Shown here piece by piece: positions 61,772 to 64,000 of a stretch of DNA of 64,000 bases (its first letter is position 1; every line of letters starts with the position of its first letter). The translations under genes were made by a program, and so were the position numbers. The DNA is from DATAOG01 sp963840925 (GTDB lineage Bacteria; Pseudomonadota; Alphaproteobacteria; Geminicoccales; Geminicoccaceae): assembly GCA_963840925.1 (NCBI GenBank), contig CAWJAY010000057.1, positions 62,001 through 126,000 on the forward strand, written 5' to 3'. A model generated the notes under the pieces. It was not told the DNA's origin. It searched no databases and saw only the letters and a list, made by a program, of their open reading frames with translations.

Positions 61772-63067
61772 TCAAAGTCCGGGCAAGCGGGTCACGTCGT
61801 CTTCGCGGAAGCGGGCGAAGCGGAACGGGTGGAGGTCGACGATCGGGGCCTGACCGCTCACCAGCTCGGCGATCAGGTAGCCGGCGGCCGGGCCGATCCC
61901 GAAGCCGTGGCCGGAGAAGCCGGTCGCGATCACGAGACCCGGCAGCCCATCGACCGGCCCCAGCACCGGGATCTCGTCGGGGGTGACGTCGATCACCCCG
62001 GCCCAGCGCTCGAGCGGGCGCAGGCCCTTGAGTTGCGGGAACAGTTCCGCGGCATCGCGCAGGACCGCGTCGAGCACGGCGTGATCGGGGCTCGGATCGA
62101 GTACGCGCGCCCGCTCGAATGGCGTCGGCCGGTCGGGCGCCCAGCCGACCGCGGTCGTCAGCTCGTCGATGAAGGGGCGGCCGATCCGGAGCTTGATCTC
62201 GCCCCACTGCTCGCGGAGTGCCGGCAGAAACGACCGGAAATGGCGCACGGCCGCGGGCGTGACGTCAAAGGTGACGGCGCCGCTGCGCGCGAGCGTGTAG
62301 CCGCCGTCCTGCCGTCGGCGAAAGGCGGCCGGCGCCGACCCGACCGCACTCTGCGTGATCAGGGGTCCAGGGCTCGTGCGCTGGACCGAGGCCTTGACCT
62401 TGAGCTGCGGCAATTGCTGCCCGTGGTGGCGCAGGAACAGCGCCGACCAGACGCCGCCGGCGAGTACGACGGCCCGGCACCTGATCGCTCCGGCCTCGGT
62501 GATCACGCCCGCGACCCGCCCGGCCTCGAGCTCGAGCGCGCGCACGGCGCAACCCTCGTGGATGTCCGCACCCGCCGCCCTGGCCGCGCGCGCGAGTGCT
62601 GGCACGGCGAGGCCCGGCTCGGCGCGGGCATCGCTGGCCGTGAACAGCGCGCCCTTGAACCGGCGGCCGGTCTGGCCGAGCAACGCGTCGGTCTCGCTCG
62701 CCGACAGCAGGCGCGTGTCCAACTGATGCGCCTGCGCGTGCGGCAGCCAGGCGGCGTGGCGGGCGAGCTCGGCCTCGGTCAGCGCGAGATAGGCGACCCC
62801 GCCCCGGTGCCAGCCGATGTCCTCCGCAACAGCTAGTGCGATCTCCTCCCACAGCCGGAGCGCCAGCGTGATCCCCGGCAGCTCGCGCGGGTCGCGGCCC
62901 TGCTTGCGGATCCAGCCCCAGTTGCGCGACGACTGCTCGCCCGCGATCCGCCCCTTCTCGCACAGGACGACCGGCACGCCGGCCCGCGCCAGGTAATAGG
63001 CGGTCGCGACGCCGGCGATGCCGCCGCCGATCACCACGGCCTCGGACGCCTTCGGCAGCGCGCTCAT
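61772..63067 (-). CDS. FAD-dependent oxidoreductase, DAO/DadA-like (D-amino acid or glycine/sarcosine oxidase type)
   Basis: A 431-residue flavoprotein with the DAO fold: dinucleotide motif VIGGGIAGVATAYYLARAG near residue 12, EKGRIAGEQSSRNWGWIRKQGRD near 38, a central ALELEAGRVAGVITEAG, VLAGGVWSALFLRHHG near 205, and the FAD-binding C-terminus LVIATGFSGHGFGIGPAAGYLIAEL near 385. The family oxidises D-amino acids, N-methyl amino acids or D-hydroxyproline. A proline racemase/hydroxyproline epimerase gene is close by on the same strand, so a D-hydroxyproline or D-proline substrate is a reasonable guess. Confidence 0.88.
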   Translation of the reverse strand: MSALPKASEAVVIGGGIAGVATAYYLARAGVPVVLCEKGRIAGEQSSRNWGWIRKQGRDPRELPGITLALRLWEEIALAVAEDIGWHRGGVAYLALTEAELARHAAWLPHAQAHQLDTRLLSASETDALLGQTGRRFKGALFTASDARAEPGLAVPALARAARAAGADIHEGCAVRALELEAGRVAGVITEAGAIRCRAVVLAGGVWSALFLRHHGQQLPQLKVKASVQRTSPGPLITQSAVGSAPAAFRRRQDGGYTLARSGAVTFDVTPAAVRHFRSFLPALREQWGEIKLRIGRPFIDELTTAVGWAPDRPTPFERARVLDPSPDHAVLDAVLRDAAELFPQLKGLRPLERWAGVIDVTPDEIPVLGPVDGLPGLVIATGFSGHGFGIGPAAGYLIAELVSGQAPIVDLHPFRFARFREDDVTRLPGL

Positions 63068-63158
63068 CGATCAGGCGCCCGGCGCCAGCGGTCCGGGAAC
63101 AGGGGCGGGCTCGTCGTTGTTGACGCAGCGATCCGGAACCGCCAGGAAAACCGCCGTC

Positions 63159-63608
63159 ATGGGCCTCAGAACCGTACAGTTGCTCGCCATCCTGTTGACC
63201 GCGCTGGCCCTCGTGCCTGCCGGAGCGCATCTTTTCGAACTACCGAACAAGATCGGCCTGCCGGAGGTGGAGTACTTCGTCGTCCAGGGCATCTATCGCG
63301 GCTGGGCGTTGTTCGGCATCGTCCTGTTCGGCGCGCTCGGCGCCAACCTCGTGCTGGCCCTGATGCTCCGCCGCCAGCGCCGCCCCTTCTGGCTGGCGCT
63401 CGCGGGCTTCGGCCTGATCGGGCTCACGCTTGCGGTCTTCTTCACCTGGACCTGGCCCGCGAACCAGGCGACCGCCAACTGGACGACCGTGCCCGCCAAC
63501 TGGCAGGAGTTGCGCACGCATTGGGAATATGCGCACGCCACCAATGCGCTCCTGGCCTTCGCGGCGCTGTGCGCAGTCACGCTCGCCTCGCTGATCGCGC
63601 GCGACTAG
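63159..63608 (+). CDS. DUF1772 domain-containing membrane protein
   Basis: A 149-residue integral membrane protein with four predicted helices. Conserved features of DUF1772: HLFELPNKIGLPEVEY near residue 25, IYRGWALFGIVLFGAL near 47, and WPANQATANWTTVPANW...LRTHWEYAHATNAL near 101-132. Fungal relatives take part in anthrone oxidation, but bacterial members have no known function. ATG 63159 lies 8 bases after AGGA. The stop overlaps the opposed racemase-family gene stop by a shared CTAG. Confidence 0.9.
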   Translation: MGLRTVQLLAILLTALALVPAGAHLFELPNKIGLPEVEYFVVQGIYRGWALFGIVLFGALGANLVLALMLRRQRRPFWLALAGFGLIGLTLAVFFTWTWPANQATANWTTVPANWQELRTHWEYAHATNALLAFAALCAVTLASLIARD

Positions 63609-64000
63609 CCCCAAGCCTCTGGATCGGGTGCGGCGCGCGCCGGAATGCCGATCCGAAAGCCCTCCGGCAACGGGTCCTCCGGGTCGAGCACGAACTGGTG
63701 AAAGCCCGTGATCCAGGCGCGCCCGGTGACCTTCGGGCGCACGTACAGAACCCCGCCCCGCGTCTTTGCGGCAACCGCGCTCCCGGAAAAGCAGGTGCCG
63801 AGCACGCCCTCGAAGCGGACCGGCTCATCGAGCCCGATCGCGCCTTTGCTGTAGAGCGCGGCCAGGCGGGCCGCGGTCCCGGTGCCGCAGGGCGAGCGGT
63901 CGAGCGCGCCCGGCGGAAAGACGATCGTCTGCTTCAGATCGCCCGTGGTCGTCCGCGCCGAGGTGAACAGCGTCTGGTAGCAGCGATTGATGTCCGGCCG
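63605..64000 (-). CDS. Proline racemase family protein (4-hydroxyproline epimerase-like), C-terminal part, runs off the window
   Basis: The last 131 codons of a racemase-family gene whose 5' end lies beyond 64000. The second catalytic motif LDRSPCGTGTAARLAAL with the reactive Cys is present, which favours an epimerase/racemase over the dehydratase branch (Thr there); GVLGTCFSGSAVA and VTGRAWITGFHQFVLDPEDP follow, typical of hydroxyproline 2-epimerases. It would convert trans-4-hydroxy-L-proline to cis-4-hydroxy-D-proline, the substrate for a DadA-like oxidase such as the one at 61772-63067. The first catalytic Cys lies outside the window. Confidence 0.9.
   Translation of the reverse strand, partial: RPDINRCYQTLFTSARTTTGDLKQTIVFPPGALDRSPCGTGTAARLAALYSKGAIGLDEPVRFEGVLGTCFSGSAVAAKTRGGVLYVRPKVTGRAWITGFHQFVLDPEDPLPEGFRIGIPARAAPDPEAWG

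Noticed and set aside
1..64000. tRNA, rRNA or CRISPR arrays
   Set aside because: No cloverleaf, rRNA core sequence or regularly spaced direct repeats were seen; the only tandem repeat is the 63-bp coding one at 50824-51012.

Overview
The window is a 64 kb, very GC-rich stretch from what is probably an alphaproteobacterium (inference from gene families: DUF1194, galU-ugd-phosphomannomutase cluster, carnitine dehydrogenase/BKACE cluster, class III cyclase/TPR proteins; no rRNA or tRNA gene is visible to fix the taxon). Because of the high GC content, long antisense ORFs lie over almost every gene; they are shadows and are left out.

Layout. 0.3-4.0 kb: an operon for polyol or sugar-acid use (Ldh-family dehydrogenase, MalK/UgpC-type ATPase, mannitol-dehydrogenase-family enzyme). 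4.0-5.4 kb (minus): hydroxyisobutyrate-dehydrogenase-like enzyme and xanthine phosphoribosyltransferase. 5.5-8.8 kb: sugar isomerase/epimerase + Gfo/Idh/MocA pair, GFA protein, LysE exporter. 8.9-10.3 kb: scar-like patch with an orphan BrnA-type antitoxin, the tail of a lost Gfo/Idh gene and a lower-GC DUF4268 gene. 10.3-14.0 kb (minus): galU, ugd and phosphomannomutase, giving UDP-glucose, UDP-glucuronate and hexose-1-phosphates for surface polysaccharide. 14.2-20.5 kb: J-domain protein, VWA protein, SDR, lipoprotein hydrolase, membrane protein, Zn-dependent alcohol dehydrogenase and a 48-residue membrane ORF. 20.5-32.3 kb: dimethylglycine/sarcosine-dehydrogenase-like flavoprotein, a GHKL-ATPase + HTH two-gene island of lower GC, a non-pyrrolysine MttB-family methyltransferase, and divergently a peptide-type ABC transporter operon whose last three genes are full of frameshifts. 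32.3-33.2 kb: RES-Xre toxin-antitoxin. 33.3-46.8 kb: choline-sulfatase, class II aldolase, then a minus-strand gamma-butyrobetaine/carnitine catabolic set (CaiD-like hydratase, ADP-forming acyl-CoA synthetase, CaiA-like dehydrogenase, carnitine dehydrogenase, BKACE) and a polyamine-type ABC importer, split by an opposed FitAB/VapBC-like module. 46.9-58.4 kb: DUF1194 protein, two cyclase-type signalling proteins, a repeat-containing protein, polysaccharide deacetylase, two lipoproteins. 58.6-64 kb: BBE-type flavoprotein oxidase, CobW GTPase, a truncated xth, a DadA-like oxidase, DUF1772 protein and the end of a proline racemase/hydroxyproline epimerase gene.

The unifying theme is use of methylated osmolytes: choline sulfate -> choline; gamma-butyrobetaine/carnitine -> betainyl-CoA + acetoacetate; MttB-family demethylation; dimethylglycine/sarcosine oxidation; and enzymes that may deal with formaldehyde. 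A second theme is single-base indels: at least nine genes are broken by +1/-1 shifts, many in short homopolymers, with protein motifs intact on both sides. This is either recent decay or sequence error; raw reads would decide.
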